DNA of 64,000 bases from Sphingomonas sp. CCH9-E2 (GTDB lineage: Bacteria; Pseudomonadota; Alphaproteobacteria; Sphingomonadales; Sphingomonadaceae): the NCBI RefSeq assembly GCF_001557215.1, contig NZ_LSJM01000111.1, forward strand, positions 1 to 64,000. The letters are read 5' to 3'. The notes beneath the pieces are model-generated. The model did no database searches and was not told where the DNA came from. It worked only from the letters and a program-made list of their open reading frames with translations. The stretch's first letter is position 1. Each line of letters opens with the position of its first letter. Shown in pieces: positions 8,234 through 17,088 of this stretch. Position numbers and translations under genes: made by a program.

Positions 8234-9229
8234 TCAGCGCTTCACCGCAAACGCCGTTCGCATGGCCTGGCGCTCAGTGAGCCTGGCGATGACCTCCTGG
8301 GTGGTCGTCTGCTTCCTCTGCTCGAGGATCGCAGTCTTGACGACTTCATCCGCAGCGCGGGCGACTTCAGCCTGACTCAATCCGTGTGCCGCCTGCTCGA
8401 TTGCAGCCCAACCAGCGCGCTGAAACTTGAGGGGTTTGAGGTTGGCCTTGATGACGGCGCGAATCTGCGCGGCGGTCGGCATCTCAAATTCCAGCACGTC
8501 ATCGAACCGGCGTAGAAGCGCCCGGTCCAGAAGCTCCGGATGGTTGGTCGCTGCGATTATCGGGCTGTCTGTCGATGTCTTTTCCTCCATGAACTGGAGG
8601 AAGCTGTTGAGCACCCGGCGCATTTCGGCGACGTCGTTGGTCGCGGTGCGATGACCGCCCACAGCGTCGAATTCATCGAACAGATAGACCCCGCGCCGAC
8701 GCCGGGTTTCATCGAAAACCAGACGCAGTTTTGCGGCGGTCTCACCCATATAGCGGGTGATCAGCGTTTCGAGCCGAATGATGAAGAGCGGAAGCTTCAG
8801 CTCTCCGGCGATCGCCTCGGCCGTCATGGTCTTGCCCGATCCCGGAGGGCCAACGAACAGCAGGCTTCGTGAAGGAACCTTGCCATGTTCGCGCAGCCAA
8901 TCGCGTCTCCGCTGCTGCAAGAGCGTCCCATTGAGCCGCTCGGACACTGACGCGCTCAGAATAACGTCCTGAAGATCAACCACAGGATCGCGGTAGTCGA
9001 GAAGTCCTTCGAGATCACCACGCGGGGCAGCAAAGGATACGGGAATAGATGCTTTAACCCCGCCCGCACCTCGCGCAGCATCGACTGCGGAACGAAGTTC
9101 ATTCGCGGTTTCTCGATGGCCTTGTCGTGCTTCGGAGGCGGCAACTTGCAAGGCAATAGAATAGAACTGCGCGTCGTCGCCTTCGGCTCGACTGCGTAGC
9201 ATCGCCAGTATTTGCTTGGCGTTTGACAT
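8234..9229 (-). CDS. IetA-like AAA+ ATPase
   Basis: This 331-residue classical AAA+ ATPase is the upstream partner of the subtilase. Motifs in order: Walker A GPPGSGKT (about 127-134), an aromatic-glycine pore loop (ITRYMGET), Walker B VYLFDEFD (about 181-188), sensor 1 AATN, arginine-finger region ALLRRFD, and sensor-2-like GLSQAEVARA. A helical N-terminal domain of about 80 residues precedes the ATPase core. The ATG at 9229 has an AGGAT site. The ATPase probably restrains or activates the protease; which of these applies cannot be read from sequence. Confidence 0.87.
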   Translation of the reverse strand: MSNAKQILAMLRSRAEGDDAQFYSIALQVAASEARQGHRETANELRSAVDAARGAGGVKASIPVSFAAPRGDLEGLLDYRDPVVDLQDVILSASVSERLNGTLLQQRRRDWLREHGKVPSRSLLFVGPPGSGKTMTAEAIAGELKLPLFIIRLETLITRYMGETAAKLRLVFDETRRRRGVYLFDEFDAVGGHRTATNDVAEMRRVLNSFLQFMEEKTSTDSPIIAATNHPELLDRALLRRFDDVLEFEMPTAAQIRAVIKANLKPLKFQRAGWAAIEQAAHGLSQAEVARAADEVVKTAILEQRKQTTTQEVIARLTERQAMRTAFAVKR

Positions 9230-9714
9230 CTATCCTACTTTCCATCCCCCCGCGTTGCCAACCTCGGACGCTACCAGCGATACGTTATGCTCCTTGAAAA
9301 TTGAAGTGAGATCGTCGCCTTGGGCCATTCGATCACCCGAACTGGCTCAGGCCGTGAGTGCCGCTTTGCGAACGTCCTCGCTTGCCGTCGCGCCAGAAAC
9401 CTAGGGCGCGATCGGTTGTCATGCGATGAACTCTTCAGCACATGTTGAGCACGTGCGGACAAATGCGGACGACGGGCTGCCGTATAGACAGACGTTAGGC
9501 GCCGACTGCGGAATGGCGGAAATTCGTCGGAAATTGCCTGTTGCGATCTAGCCTAGGAATGGCGGCTTTGCCGGATTGGCTATTTGGAACCTGCCGTTCA
9601 GCAACCGGCCCAACTTTGGTCATCAACTTGAAAAGATCGGCGGGTAGAACTTGAGCAGGTGGCGTCAGTCCGCCTCATTGCTCGCTGTCCTGCGCGCCAG
9701 GAAAGCGCGATCGT
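9230..9714. other. 485-base gap upstream of the ATPase/protease pair
   Basis: No convincing gene is seen on either strand. The side next to 9229 must hold the promoter of the ATPase/protease operon. A short direct repeat (TGCGGAC twice, near 9456-9473) and a GCACGTGC palindrome nearby could be regulatory, but neither is strong evidence. Confidence 0.4.
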
Positions 9715-10044
9715 TTACCAATCATCTTCCTCGTCATCTTGCACTTTGACCAGGTGCTGATCGTTGGGGAAGTACAGGAGGGCGGCGGACTCGCCGGACG
9801 CATGCTGTACGATAAGTGTGACACCCAGTTCCTCCTCGCCATCAGAAGCGGGTTCGCCAAGCCAGAAACTTCGGGTCGTGTTATGGCGATCCTGCCCTGT
9901 AGGTGGGCCCCGATAAATATCGCAAACACTGAGCGGCTTGGCAAAGAATGACTCGGTCCCATCGGGGTCCGCCAAGGGATCGCCCGTAAGGATTATGCAA
10001 TGTCGTTGAAAAACAGCGCTGAGCGGCACCATCGATAAAGCCAT
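9715..10044 (-). CDS. small acidic hypothetical protein
   Basis: The 109-residue product ends in an acidic tail (QDDEEDDW) and has no recognised family. The start at 10044 is fixed by a strong AAGGAG a few bases upstream; the longer reading frame running back to 10410 has no good start and reads poorly. It is separate from the downstream ATPase operon by the 485-base gap. Possible roles such as a small inhibitor or anti-restriction protein are guesses prompted only by size and acidity. Confidence 0.55.
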   Translation of the reverse strand: MALSMVPLSAVFQRHCIILTGDPLADPDGTESFFAKPLSVCDIYRGPPTGQDRHNTTRSFWLGEPASDGEEELGVTLIVQHASGESAALLYFPNDQHLVKVQDDEEDDW

Positions 10045-10276
10045 TAAAATTCTCCTTGCAGGGGGGAAGTATGGGAAGACAGGTAAAAATTTGTCCTCAA
10101 GCTTGGCTGCAGCCAGCCCAGAACCTTCCGCTTTAGGTGCATCTGACTTCCATTTCGCATCGGATTGGCTGCCACGAAATATGCGCCATGACCCGTCGTC
10201 GCTTGCGGGAACGGCGCCCGGCTCGGGAAGGCCGGGCGACGTCCGCAAGTACCTTGGGCCGCTGCGTTCGACCACG

Positions 10277-10903
10277 CTACGCCGCGATGGCATAGCTCCT
10301 TGGATAGAGGCCGGTGCGCGCCCACCACTTCTCGGCAAGGGCCTTTCTGGCCTTCTCGGTACGCAGCCAGTTCTGTCGGACGCGACCCACATCGGGATGC
10401 GAGCGGTCATAGGCTCGCATGGTGATCAGCATGTGCACGTGCGGGAGAATGGCGGGCTGGTCGCCCTCCCCGTCACGGTAATGAACCGCCCAGTCGACCA
10501 CCATGCCTTGACTTACGAGGAAATCCTCGGCGAAGCCTTCGATGATCGTACGCCAGCCCGCGACATCGCCGCCGAGCGGCAACGATCCGACCACATGGGC
10601 GCAGACGGGTTCATCGGGACGGATTTCGGCGGCGTGAGCATCGGCTCGCTCCCACAGGGCGATAACATCCAAGGCGGGGTCGTTCGCACGAGCCGGCGCA
10701 CAGCGCCCGAACGCGGCCAGGTCGGTGCGCTTCGACCAGTCTGGAGTCGGCCCGAACGTATCGATCCCGTGCTGGCGGCGGATGTAGAGCCAACTCGCTT
10801 TGGCGGTGCGGTGCGTACGGAGCAGTTCGGGCGTGTAGCGTTCGCTGCGCTGGTAAACCACGTAGCGCAGGTTGAACGGACGGTGGTGGTAGAAAGCATC
10901 CAT
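10277..10903 (-). CDS. small MobA/MobL-like protein
   Basis: This 208-residue protein resembles the core of the MobA/MobL relaxase fold: a CAHVVGSLPL strand, a helix, then VVDWAVHYRDGEGD and the histidine motif LPHVHMLITMR, which matches the metal-binding HxHxxxTxR of that family. The metal-binding His pair is present (HVH). It lacks the long C-terminal region of the 1033-residue relaxase encoded at 12890-15991. The ATG at 10903 follows AAGGAA. It may be a second relaxase, an accessory oriT protein or a degenerate copy. Confidence 0.7.
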   Translation of the reverse strand: MDAFYHHRPFNLRYVVYQRSERYTPELLRTHRTAKASWLYIRRQHGIDTFGPTPDWSKRTDLAAFGRCAPARANDPALDVIALWERADAHAAEIRPDEPVCAHVVGSLPLGGDVAGWRTIIEGFAEDFLVSQGMVVDWAVHYRDGEGDQPAILPHVHMLITMRAYDRSHPDVGRVRQNWLRTEKARKALAEKWWARTGLYPRSYAIAA

Positions 10904-10995
10904 GACTTTTTCCTTTCTGGATTGGTGACCGCAAGCGGTCGGGTCCGGCGGCGGCATGCCGCGACGGATTTCAGTGATCTGGGCGTGCGTGCGCG

Positions 10996-11874
10996 TCAGG
11001 CGCGGTGACGTTCGCGCCAGGTTATCGAGCGAGTGGCCGGTGCATGACAGGCGGCGTGATCGGCAAGCCAAGCGCGCTCTTCCTCCGCTGCATCGCCAGC
11101 GATTTCCTTCCACCAGCAGCGGAGCTTCGGATCCCAGCGGTACCCGTGCGCCTTGAGCCGATCCTTTGCGTCGTACGGCGCGCCTTGAGCGGTGACCCGG
11201 ACCGTCGGATGCTGCGCGGAGAGGATCATCTCGCTGCACACCGTACGGCCCGACCGCAGCGGTGCGGCAAGCAGCGCGACAAGCGCAGCGACATCGGCGT
11301 CAGCCCGGTGGCGGGCGTTGAAGAACCCGCCCACCTCGCCAAGTAACGCGCCGAGCTGGCGTCCTTCATAGCCGTTGGCACGCCAGTCGATGTCCTTCAG
11401 CGTGCAAGCCCAGGGCTTCCCTACGATTGCTGGGTAGCGCTGCTCGATCCAGGCGGCGTCGAAACTCGCGTTATGCGCAACGATGAGGTCGGCGGCGGAC
11501 AACAGACCTAGCGCCGCGGCATCGTCGATGCGTTTCCCGGCAAGGTCGCTATCGTTCAGCCCGGTCAACGTCACGATTTCGGGCGGCAGCGGATAGCCGG
11601 GGTCCTCCAACCAGTCATGTACCGGTCCGATGCCGACAAGGCGGCCGCGCGCATCGAACGACACGGGACAAATCGCCAGTTCGATGATGTGCCCGGTTGC
11701 TGGGTCGAGCGAGGTGGTTTCGGTATCCAGGATTGCTGCGGTGCGTATCCGGCCTTCAGGTTCGGGCAGCGGCAGCAGGTCGAGCGGCGGCAGCGAGCGC
11801 AGGATACGATAGTCGGGATGCGCTTCGAGCAAAGCTGCGGCGCGTTCGGTATCAGGTGAGAGCCATGGTCGCAT
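10996..11874 (-). CDS. DnaQ-like 3'-5' exonuclease
   Basis: The 292-residue protein carries the DEDDh exonuclease motifs: ILDTETTSLD (Exo I, Asp/Glu near residues 50-52), VAHNASFDA (Exo II, about 134) and HRADADVAAL (Exo III with His and Asp, about 190). This is the fold of DNA polymerase III epsilon. A C-terminal extension (about 225-285, KDRLKAHGYRWDP...RCWW) looks like a small tryptophan-rich module often attached to such element-borne exonucleases. It probably processes DNA ends during transfer or replication of the element. A very strong hairpin stands upstream. Confidence 0.83.
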   Translation of the reverse strand: MRPWLSPDTERAAALLEAHPDYRILRSLPPLDLLPLPEPEGRIRTAAILDTETTSLDPATGHIIELAICPVSFDARGRLVGIGPVHDWLEDPGYPLPPEIVTLTGLNDSDLAGKRIDDAAALGLLSAADLIVAHNASFDAAWIEQRYPAIVGKPWACTLKDIDWRANGYEGRQLGALLGEVGGFFNARHRADADVAALVALLAAPLRSGRTVCSEMILSAQHPTVRVTAQGAPYDAKDRLKAHGYRWDPKLRCWWKEIAGDAAEEERAWLADHAACHAPATRSITWRERHRA

Positions 11875-11891
11875 GATCTCGTGTCCTCAAG

Positions 11892-11923
11892 CGACAAGGC
11901 CCCGCGCGAGCGGGGCCTTGTCG
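11892..11923 (-). terminator. 14-bp perfect hairpin between two genes
   Basis: CGACAAGGCCCCGC pairs without mismatch with GCGGGGCCTTGTCG around a GCGA tetraloop (GNRA type). It lies between the end of the 11945-12706 gene and the start of the exonuclease gene. There is no U-run on either side, but the stem is stable enough to stop or protect transcripts of the upstream gene. Confidence 0.65.
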
Positions 11924-11944
11924 GCGTTGTGCAGGGAATGGAAT

Positions 11945-12706
11945 TCAGACGTAGAAGAGCCCGTCTTCGAAGCTCATCCACCGGGCTGCCTCGTCGCCCG
12001 CGTCGCGCTTGCCGCGATAGTCATGATAATAGCTGGTGAACGAGGCTGCCCGCCCGAACGGCCGCGAAGCCAGGATCGCCTTCATCTCCGGGCGATCCGC
12101 TTCGAGATCCATGAGCTTCTCACGCAGCGGCAGCAGCGTTTCGAAGAAGGCATCCGGCAGTCCGCCGAGAAATGACGCGCCATGCGCCCATAGCATCAGC
12201 CGCGCCACGGCGATGGTCAGTGCCACCCCCTCGGCTGCGGCAGGTGCGTCCCGGCGCCACCATCGCGCGACATCCTGGTCGGTAGTTGGGCTCATCGTGA
12301 TGCCGAGCCGGCGGCACAGCGGCACCTCGTCATGTCCGGCGCCGAACATCGCCGTCGGGTCGACCAGCCCCTGCCCCTTTGCCAATGCGCCAAGCTTCGG
12401 TTCGACGAAGAACCGCCGCGCCGCTGCTTCGATTGCCAGGACGTTGCAATCCAACCCGGTGATGATCGTCGGCACGCTGGGGACCAGTGCGTCTTCCACC
12501 AGCACCGGCAGCGGGAACTCAAGATCGCGCGCGTCCGACAAGCAGGTGGCGATCACATCGCGATGGCCGTCAGCGCGCTCACTGAGCGTCAGCACGGCGG
12601 CGGCGACCGGCTTACGCGCCAGCGTGGTGCAAGGCGGCATGTCATCGACGGGCACGCAGGCGATGCCAACCGCCTGGATCAGCGGCGGCATATATGGGGA
12701 TTTCAT
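11945..12706 (-). CDS. degenerate 3'-5' exonuclease-like hypothetical protein
   Basis: This 253-residue protein weakly follows the layout of PolB-like DEDDy exonucleases. TIITGLDCNVLAIEAAARRF stands where the second motif would be, and a CRRLGI...DQDVARWWRRDA...LMLWAHG stretch resembles the usual GlPxK..dV..y...Gd..i..Yc..Dv..T segment. The acidic catalytic residues are mostly missing, so it is likely inactive or a distant relative. The ATG at 12706 follows AGGAGAA. It lies between the relaxase and the DEDDh exonuclease, which suggests a role in DNA processing during transfer. Confidence 0.5.
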   Translation of the reverse strand: MKSPYMPPLIQAVGIACVPVDDMPPCTTLARKPVAAAVLTLSERADGHRDVIATCLSDARDLEFPLPVLVEDALVPSVPTIITGLDCNVLAIEAAARRFFVEPKLGALAKGQGLVDPTAMFGAGHDEVPLCRRLGITMSPTTDQDVARWWRRDAPAAAEGVALTIAVARLMLWAHGASFLGGLPDAFFETLLPLREKLMDLEADRPEMKAILASRPFGRAASFTSYYHDYRGKRDAGDEAARWMSFEDGLFYV

Positions 12707-12889
12707 GAGCTGTTCTCCTGGATGGAGAACCAGGAAGCCAAGAGCCAAATGTCAGCTCTTTTCCTCTACTTCCCAGTTCTCACTCACAAGCGCAGCGTTC
12801 CTCAAATCGCAGGTCGGCCGGAGCCGGATGCCTGCGATCACCCTGCCACCCCGCGACGTGCCGACCAGCCGATGGCGGTAATGGTCGTG

Positions 12890-15800
12890 CTAGCGGGAGC
12901 GCTCGCCGATATCGCGGCCCGGCGGACGCGCGTGTCCGTCAGAGCCGGCGAGCGCCTGCACCGCCGCGATGACTTGCGCGCGCATGGCAGGCGTCATGTA
13001 TTGGCTGGCGCCAGGCGGGCCTGCATTGTCGATCATCAACCGCTGTGCGAGTTTGGGATCGTTCCATTGCATCCACTGCTCGCCAAACATGCGGGAAGTG
13101 TCCTTGCTGACGCCGACGCCGAGCTGAGGATGATGGACGATCCAGTCGGCATGCAGCCGCGCTTGTGCGAGGTGCTCGACCATGGCGGGCGCGAGGCGCG
13201 CGCCGTCAGCCGTGGTGACTGGCAGCTTCCCTCGAGCGCGCCGCAACGCGAACCCCGCCCGCCGGTGGTCAAGCCGCCGCGCAAGGTTCGGCTCGAGCGC
13301 TCCGGTAACGCCCTGGCCGTGGCGTGCAGCCGACGCGAGCAACGCAAGGAGTGCGCGCTCATGGCCATAGCGGGCGACGATCGCCACCAGCGCCGGCGGC
13401 GCATCCGCCGGCAACTTCATGAGGTCGCCGGATGCCGGCGCCCAGCGCGGTGTATCCGCGACCAGCGCCATGGCAAGCTCGGCGGCAGGCGCCAATCGTC
13501 CTTTCGCATCCCACAGCGGCGGCGGGGCGGGCAGCCGGCCCGACAACCCTTCGGCCTTGCGGGCGATATCCTGGGCTAGGTCTGCCGGCAGACGATGTAC
13601 GCCGTCGAGCACCGCTTGCCGAACCTCGGCAACGGTACGCAGGCGCTCATGATCGTTCTGCCAGGACGCGTAGAGCTCGGCGACATTGGGCGGCGCATGC
13701 GGTGCGATCACAAGGCCGCGCTCGCCATCTGCCAGCCAATCGGCATTTAGGGCGATAAGCGCCAGGAAGCGGAGGTAACGGTCATGTTCGCGCACGCGCT
13801 GCGCTTCGGTCGCCTGCGCCGCTGCGGTATCGGCTTGCGCCTTGGCGTCCCGCTCGATCTCAGCCACACGTGCTTCGACCCAGCTGATCCACTCAGGCGA
13901 GAGGTCGGGCGATCGCGCGGGATCGATAATAGCGGGCGCGATCGCGAGCGGTTTGGTCGGCTCTCTCGCCTTCGCAGGTGCGGGGGACTCGACATCGACG
14001 ATGGTCGATATGCCGGCCGTCGAAGCGTGGTCGCGATGCTGGGCTGGCACGGCCGCTGATGCCGAACGACATGCCACATCATCCCGTCCGACCGGCATAA
14101 CGACGGTCGGACAAACAGCCCGGGGCGCTTGGCGCTGTCCGACCGATCCCGGCTGCGAGGGCCAAGTCGCGGGCACGAGCGATGTGGCGACGGGCGCCAC
14201 TTGCGAGAGCTTCTTCGCAGGGGCGGCGGCCGGCAGCTGAGTGCCGGGCGTCGATGGCGAGCGGACGTGGGAGCGTTGACGCCGAACAGGCGGGATCGCG
14301 CTCGGACGCCGCGCGGAGGTCGCGACCAGTTCGGCGATCGTGATCCGCTCTGATGGTCGAGCAGCTACAGTGCGGTCGCGATCGACGTCACGTGGGATCG
14401 TGGGCCAGCGCACAGCATGTTCGGCTCGCCCGGGCGCGATGATCGCACGCGACGGCGAACGCAGTCTGTCCACTGGCGGCTCGACCGGGGCCCCCAACGA
14501 GGGCACACGCATGGCGGTGTCATCGAGCATCGCCGCATCGTGCAGGTTCGGTGCATCGATCAGCAACGTATCGCCCTCGGTTGGGGCACCCACGGCATCA
14601 GTCCGGTGCCGCAACCCATCCGCAACACGACTCGCCGCCGCAAGCATCGCGGTGGAGAGTTCCGGAAGCGATCGACTACCCATTGGCGTGCTCGGCCCCG
14701 CAGGCGCGGCCAGCCCATGGACCGGCTGCTCAGTGAGGACAGAAAGCGGCCGCGCAACCGTAGCCGCCAGCGCGGCGAGGCGCTCAACGCGGCGACGAAG
14801 GCGAGCATTGCGTTGGTCGATGCGCTCGACCGCTGCCAGCGCTTCATTCGTCGCGATCGTACGAGCATTGCGCGCGTTGGCCGTAACATGCTCGCCTTCG
14901 CGGGCCAGCCTTGTCTTGTGCGGCCCGAGCTTCTCGGTGGGCTTATGCTTGAGGCCGCGCGCAGCGTGACTGAGATGGGTGTAGATGCGATCCTTGCCGG
15001 CGATCTGGACAATCGCGGTCATGATCGTGGCGAAGTCGCGCCGAAACTCCTCGAACATCGCCGGATTATCGAGATCGGTGCGCAAGCCTCGCGCGACCCG
15101 CCAGGCATAGCGACCAGTCCTGTACGCAGGTCGGAAGCTGGTCACGACGTGGCCGTGATAGTTGCACTGATTGCCTTCCTTGCTCGGCTTGTGGAGCGCC
15201 GCGACATACGGCAGATCGTGAACGCCGAGCTTCTCTTCGCACCAGATGCGCAGGATCCTCAGCCGCTCCTTCGGCGTCACGTCATGCGGCAGCTGGACGA
15301 TGAACGTAACCGCAACCTTGGCATTCGCGCGCGCGGCCCGGCTGGCGTCCTCGACCAACGTCATGCCTTGCGCGATCTCGTGCCGGGTCTCGCCCATGTT
15401 GGAGAAGTACGCCCCCTCCCCTGGGACTTGCTCGAGGCTGTCAGCCTTGGTGACGTAATAGGACAGCCGCCTCATGCAGCCGTAAGCGCTGGTCCTGGCC
15501 GAGAGGTAGGTCGATGACATGAACACGCCGACCCGCCCGCGGCGATCGAGGATCGGCCCTGAATAGGTAGCGAGCGCGAAAGGCGGCTTGGGCGTGCGGA
15601 TGCCGGGAGCTGTCGGATTGCGGCCGGCGCCGCGGTCAGGCGCGGACTGGTCGCGCTGACCCCTGTCGACCTTCACCTTGCCATTCATCGACCGCCAGAA
15701 TTCATCGATACCGCGTTGGCGCTCGGCTTCCTCGCGCTCGAGCTCGCGGCGGATGCGCCTGTCCGCGACGGCCTCGACCCTGTCGCGATGCGCCTCCAGC

Positions 15801-15991
15801 TGCGCGCGCCGCATGCGCTCGGCATCGTCCTTGCGCTGCACGAAATATGGACGGATCTCGGCAAAGCGGGCATGATCGGGCCCGGGCACGTTCGCCAGCG
15901 GCTCGGGCCGTGGCGCATCCTTCGGCCGGTAAGGGAACCGGCCCCTCTTCCGTTCTGGCTCGCCAGAACATTTCTCTCGCTGATCTTCCAT
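12890..15991 (-). CDS. MobA/MobL-family relaxase (MOBQ type)
   Basis: This 1033-residue conjugative relaxase would nick the origin of transfer. The N-terminal 130 residues are a highly charged helical leader; the MobA/MobL domain follows (about 190-390), with FIVQLPHDVTPKERL, an AALHKP segment, the metal-binding HGHVVTSFRP, and the end signature HLSHAARGLKHKPTEKLG. A possible nicking tyrosine is in RRLSYYV (about 176-182). The C-terminal 600 residues are low-complexity Ala/Pro/Arg-rich, then helical, with no helicase motifs visible. An AACCGGG element lies about 30 bases before the start. It is flanked by other transfer genes. Confidence 0.85.
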   Translation of the reverse strand: MEDQREKCSGEPERKRGRFPYRPKDAPRPEPLANVPGPDHARFAEIRPYFVQRKDDAERMRRAQLEAHRDRVEAVADRRIRRELEREEAERQRGIDEFWRSMNGKVKVDRGQRDQSAPDRGAGRNPTAPGIRTPKPPFALATYSGPILDRRGRVGVFMSSTYLSARTSAYGCMRRLSYYVTKADSLEQVPGEGAYFSNMGETRHEIAQGMTLVEDASRAARANAKVAVTFIVQLPHDVTPKERLRILRIWCEEKLGVHDLPYVAALHKPSKEGNQCNYHGHVVTSFRPAYRTGRYAWRVARGLRTDLDNPAMFEEFRRDFATIMTAIVQIAGKDRIYTHLSHAARGLKHKPTEKLGPHKTRLAREGEHVTANARNARTIATNEALAAVERIDQRNARLRRRVERLAALAATVARPLSVLTEQPVHGLAAPAGPSTPMGSRSLPELSTAMLAAASRVADGLRHRTDAVGAPTEGDTLLIDAPNLHDAAMLDDTAMRVPSLGAPVEPPVDRLRSPSRAIIAPGRAEHAVRWPTIPRDVDRDRTVAARPSERITIAELVATSARRPSAIPPVRRQRSHVRSPSTPGTQLPAAAPAKKLSQVAPVATSLVPATWPSQPGSVGQRQAPRAVCPTVVMPVGRDDVACRSASAAVPAQHRDHASTAGISTIVDVESPAPAKAREPTKPLAIAPAIIDPARSPDLSPEWISWVEARVAEIERDAKAQADTAAAQATEAQRVREHDRYLRFLALIALNADWLADGERGLVIAPHAPPNVAELYASWQNDHERLRTVAEVRQAVLDGVHRLPADLAQDIARKAEGLSGRLPAPPPLWDAKGRLAPAAELAMALVADTPRWAPASGDLMKLPADAPPALVAIVARYGHERALLALLASAARHGQGVTGALEPNLARRLDHRRAGFALRRARGKLPVTTADGARLAPAMVEHLAQARLHADWIVHHPQLGVGVSKDTSRMFGEQWMQWNDPKLAQRLMIDNAGPPGASQYMTPAMRAQVIAAVQALAGSDGHARPPGRDIGERSR

Positions 15992-16020
15992 TGGGGCATG
16001 GTGGCCCCGCCGTCCAATGC

Positions 16021-16032
16021 TATCCCGGTTGA
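16021..16032 (-). promoter_or_regulatory. AACCGGG element, copy 2 (relaxase promoter)
   Basis: On the minus strand this reads TCAACCGGGATA, about 30 bases before the relaxase ATG. The right half differs from the perfect palindrome. It sits in a divergent gap with copy 3, so both flanking operons carry the element. Confidence 0.35.
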
Positions 16033-16088
16033 ATAGGCGCCTGCGTCCTAATGGGCGGCTGCGGCCCGAACATTGCGCAGGAGCTTAA

Positions 16089-16099
16089 TCAACCGGGTT
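16089..16099 (+). promoter_or_regulatory. AACC-G-GGTT palindrome, copy 3
   Basis: TCAACCGGGTT, identical to copy 1, ends 46 bases before the ATG of the 16145 gene. The shared preceding bases (AGCTTNATC at both sites) show that similarity extends beyond the palindrome. Confidence 0.4.
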
Positions 16100-16144
16100 T
16101 TCCACGCTGGTCTCATGCTGATGCGTTTCCGAAAGGAGATGCCC

Positions 16145-17086
16145 ATGTCCACGTCTCGCGCGCCCGCGAGCCACACAAGCGATGAGCGGGTCACACGCGC
16201 TCGGCGGGCCGATGCGCTCATCGCCAAGCTCGAAAGCACGATCGCGCTGACCGCTGCCCAGCGCAGGCAGGCCCTCGGCGTCCTTGCCGCTCCCGGGCTG
16301 GTCGAGCCGCATAGGGATCATCACGCCTATGCGCTCGGCGCCGACCAGGCCGATTGCGAGCTCGCAACTGGCGATGCCCGCCTGATGCGCGGCTTGATGA
16401 GTCTTGGCCCAACGCGACTTGCAGACATGCTCGAGACTGCAGCAGCGCTAGCGCCGTCGATCCTCGTGACGCGACTCTGGCGCGATCTGCTTGATGCGGA
16501 TCCTGCCGACTTCGACCGGCGTGGCGCCGCCGTCGATGCAAAGCGTCTGCAGGCCGCAAATGCAGTCAGTCAGGATCAGCGCAGCGTCTTCGAAGCAGCG
16601 GTGGCCCGCTGCGGGATCGTCGAGGTTCATCGCGACCAGCGCGCCTTCACGCTCGGCGCCGATCTCTATTATTGCGGCCTCATCGCTGACGACGCGAACG
16701 CCATGCTTGGTCTGATGAGCATCGGCCCCGTGCGGCTCGCCGAACAGCTGCGCCGCGCGGGCGCCCTCCGTGGTGAGCTGTACGTTGCGCGGCTGTGGCC
16801 CGAACTGCTGGCGATACATCGGGACGACTATGAGGCGCGTGGCCGCTATGTCAGCTGGCAGCGGCGCTGGGCGAGATACTCGGTTGAAGTCGAGGCCTGG
16901 CGTGTGAGCTCGCGCCGCGAGCACGACGACTGGCGCAAGCGGGCGATGACCTCGCGTCAGCGCCACTTCGTGCGCGACACCGCAATCACCCTCGGCCTCG
17001 CCATCCCCGAGGAGATGGATCGAGGCGCCGCGCACGACTGGCTGTCGCGAAGCGGCGCCAACATTATCTTCAGAAAGGAAGCCTAG
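16145..17086 (+). CDS. hypothetical protein with tandem duplicated domain
   Basis: This 313-residue protein contains two copies of a domain of about 90 residues (about 35-130 and 140-235). Each copy has HRD then AYALGADQADC or AFTLGADLYYC, LMSLGPTRLADML or LMSIGPVRLAEQL, and TRLWRDLL or ARLWPELL. The fold is not known to me. A basic C-terminal tail follows. The start at 16145 is set by AAGGAGA; an earlier in-frame start is poorer. It heads a three-gene operon with a two-base gap to the next gene. Role unknown; conservation in mobilisable elements is likely. Confidence 0.65.
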   Translation: MSTSRAPASHTSDERVTRARRADALIAKLESTIALTAAQRRQALGVLAAPGLVEPHRDHHAYALGADQADCELATGDARLMRGLMSLGPTRLADMLETAAALAPSILVTRLWRDLLDADPADFDRRGAAVDAKRLQAANAVSQDQRSVFEAAVARCGIVEVHRDQRAFTLGADLYYCGLIADDANAMLGLMSIGPVRLAEQLRRAGALRGELYVARLWPELLAIHRDDYEARGRYVSWQRRWARYSVEVEAWRVSSRREHDDWRKRAMTSRQRHFVRDTAITLGLAIPEEMDRGAAHDWLSRSGANIIFRKEA

Positions 17087-17088
17087 AC

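Noticed and set aside
14417-15517. Long plus-strand frame opposite the relaxase
   Set aside because: The minus-strand relaxase is well supported; the opposite frame has the amino-acid bias of a GC-skewed shadow.
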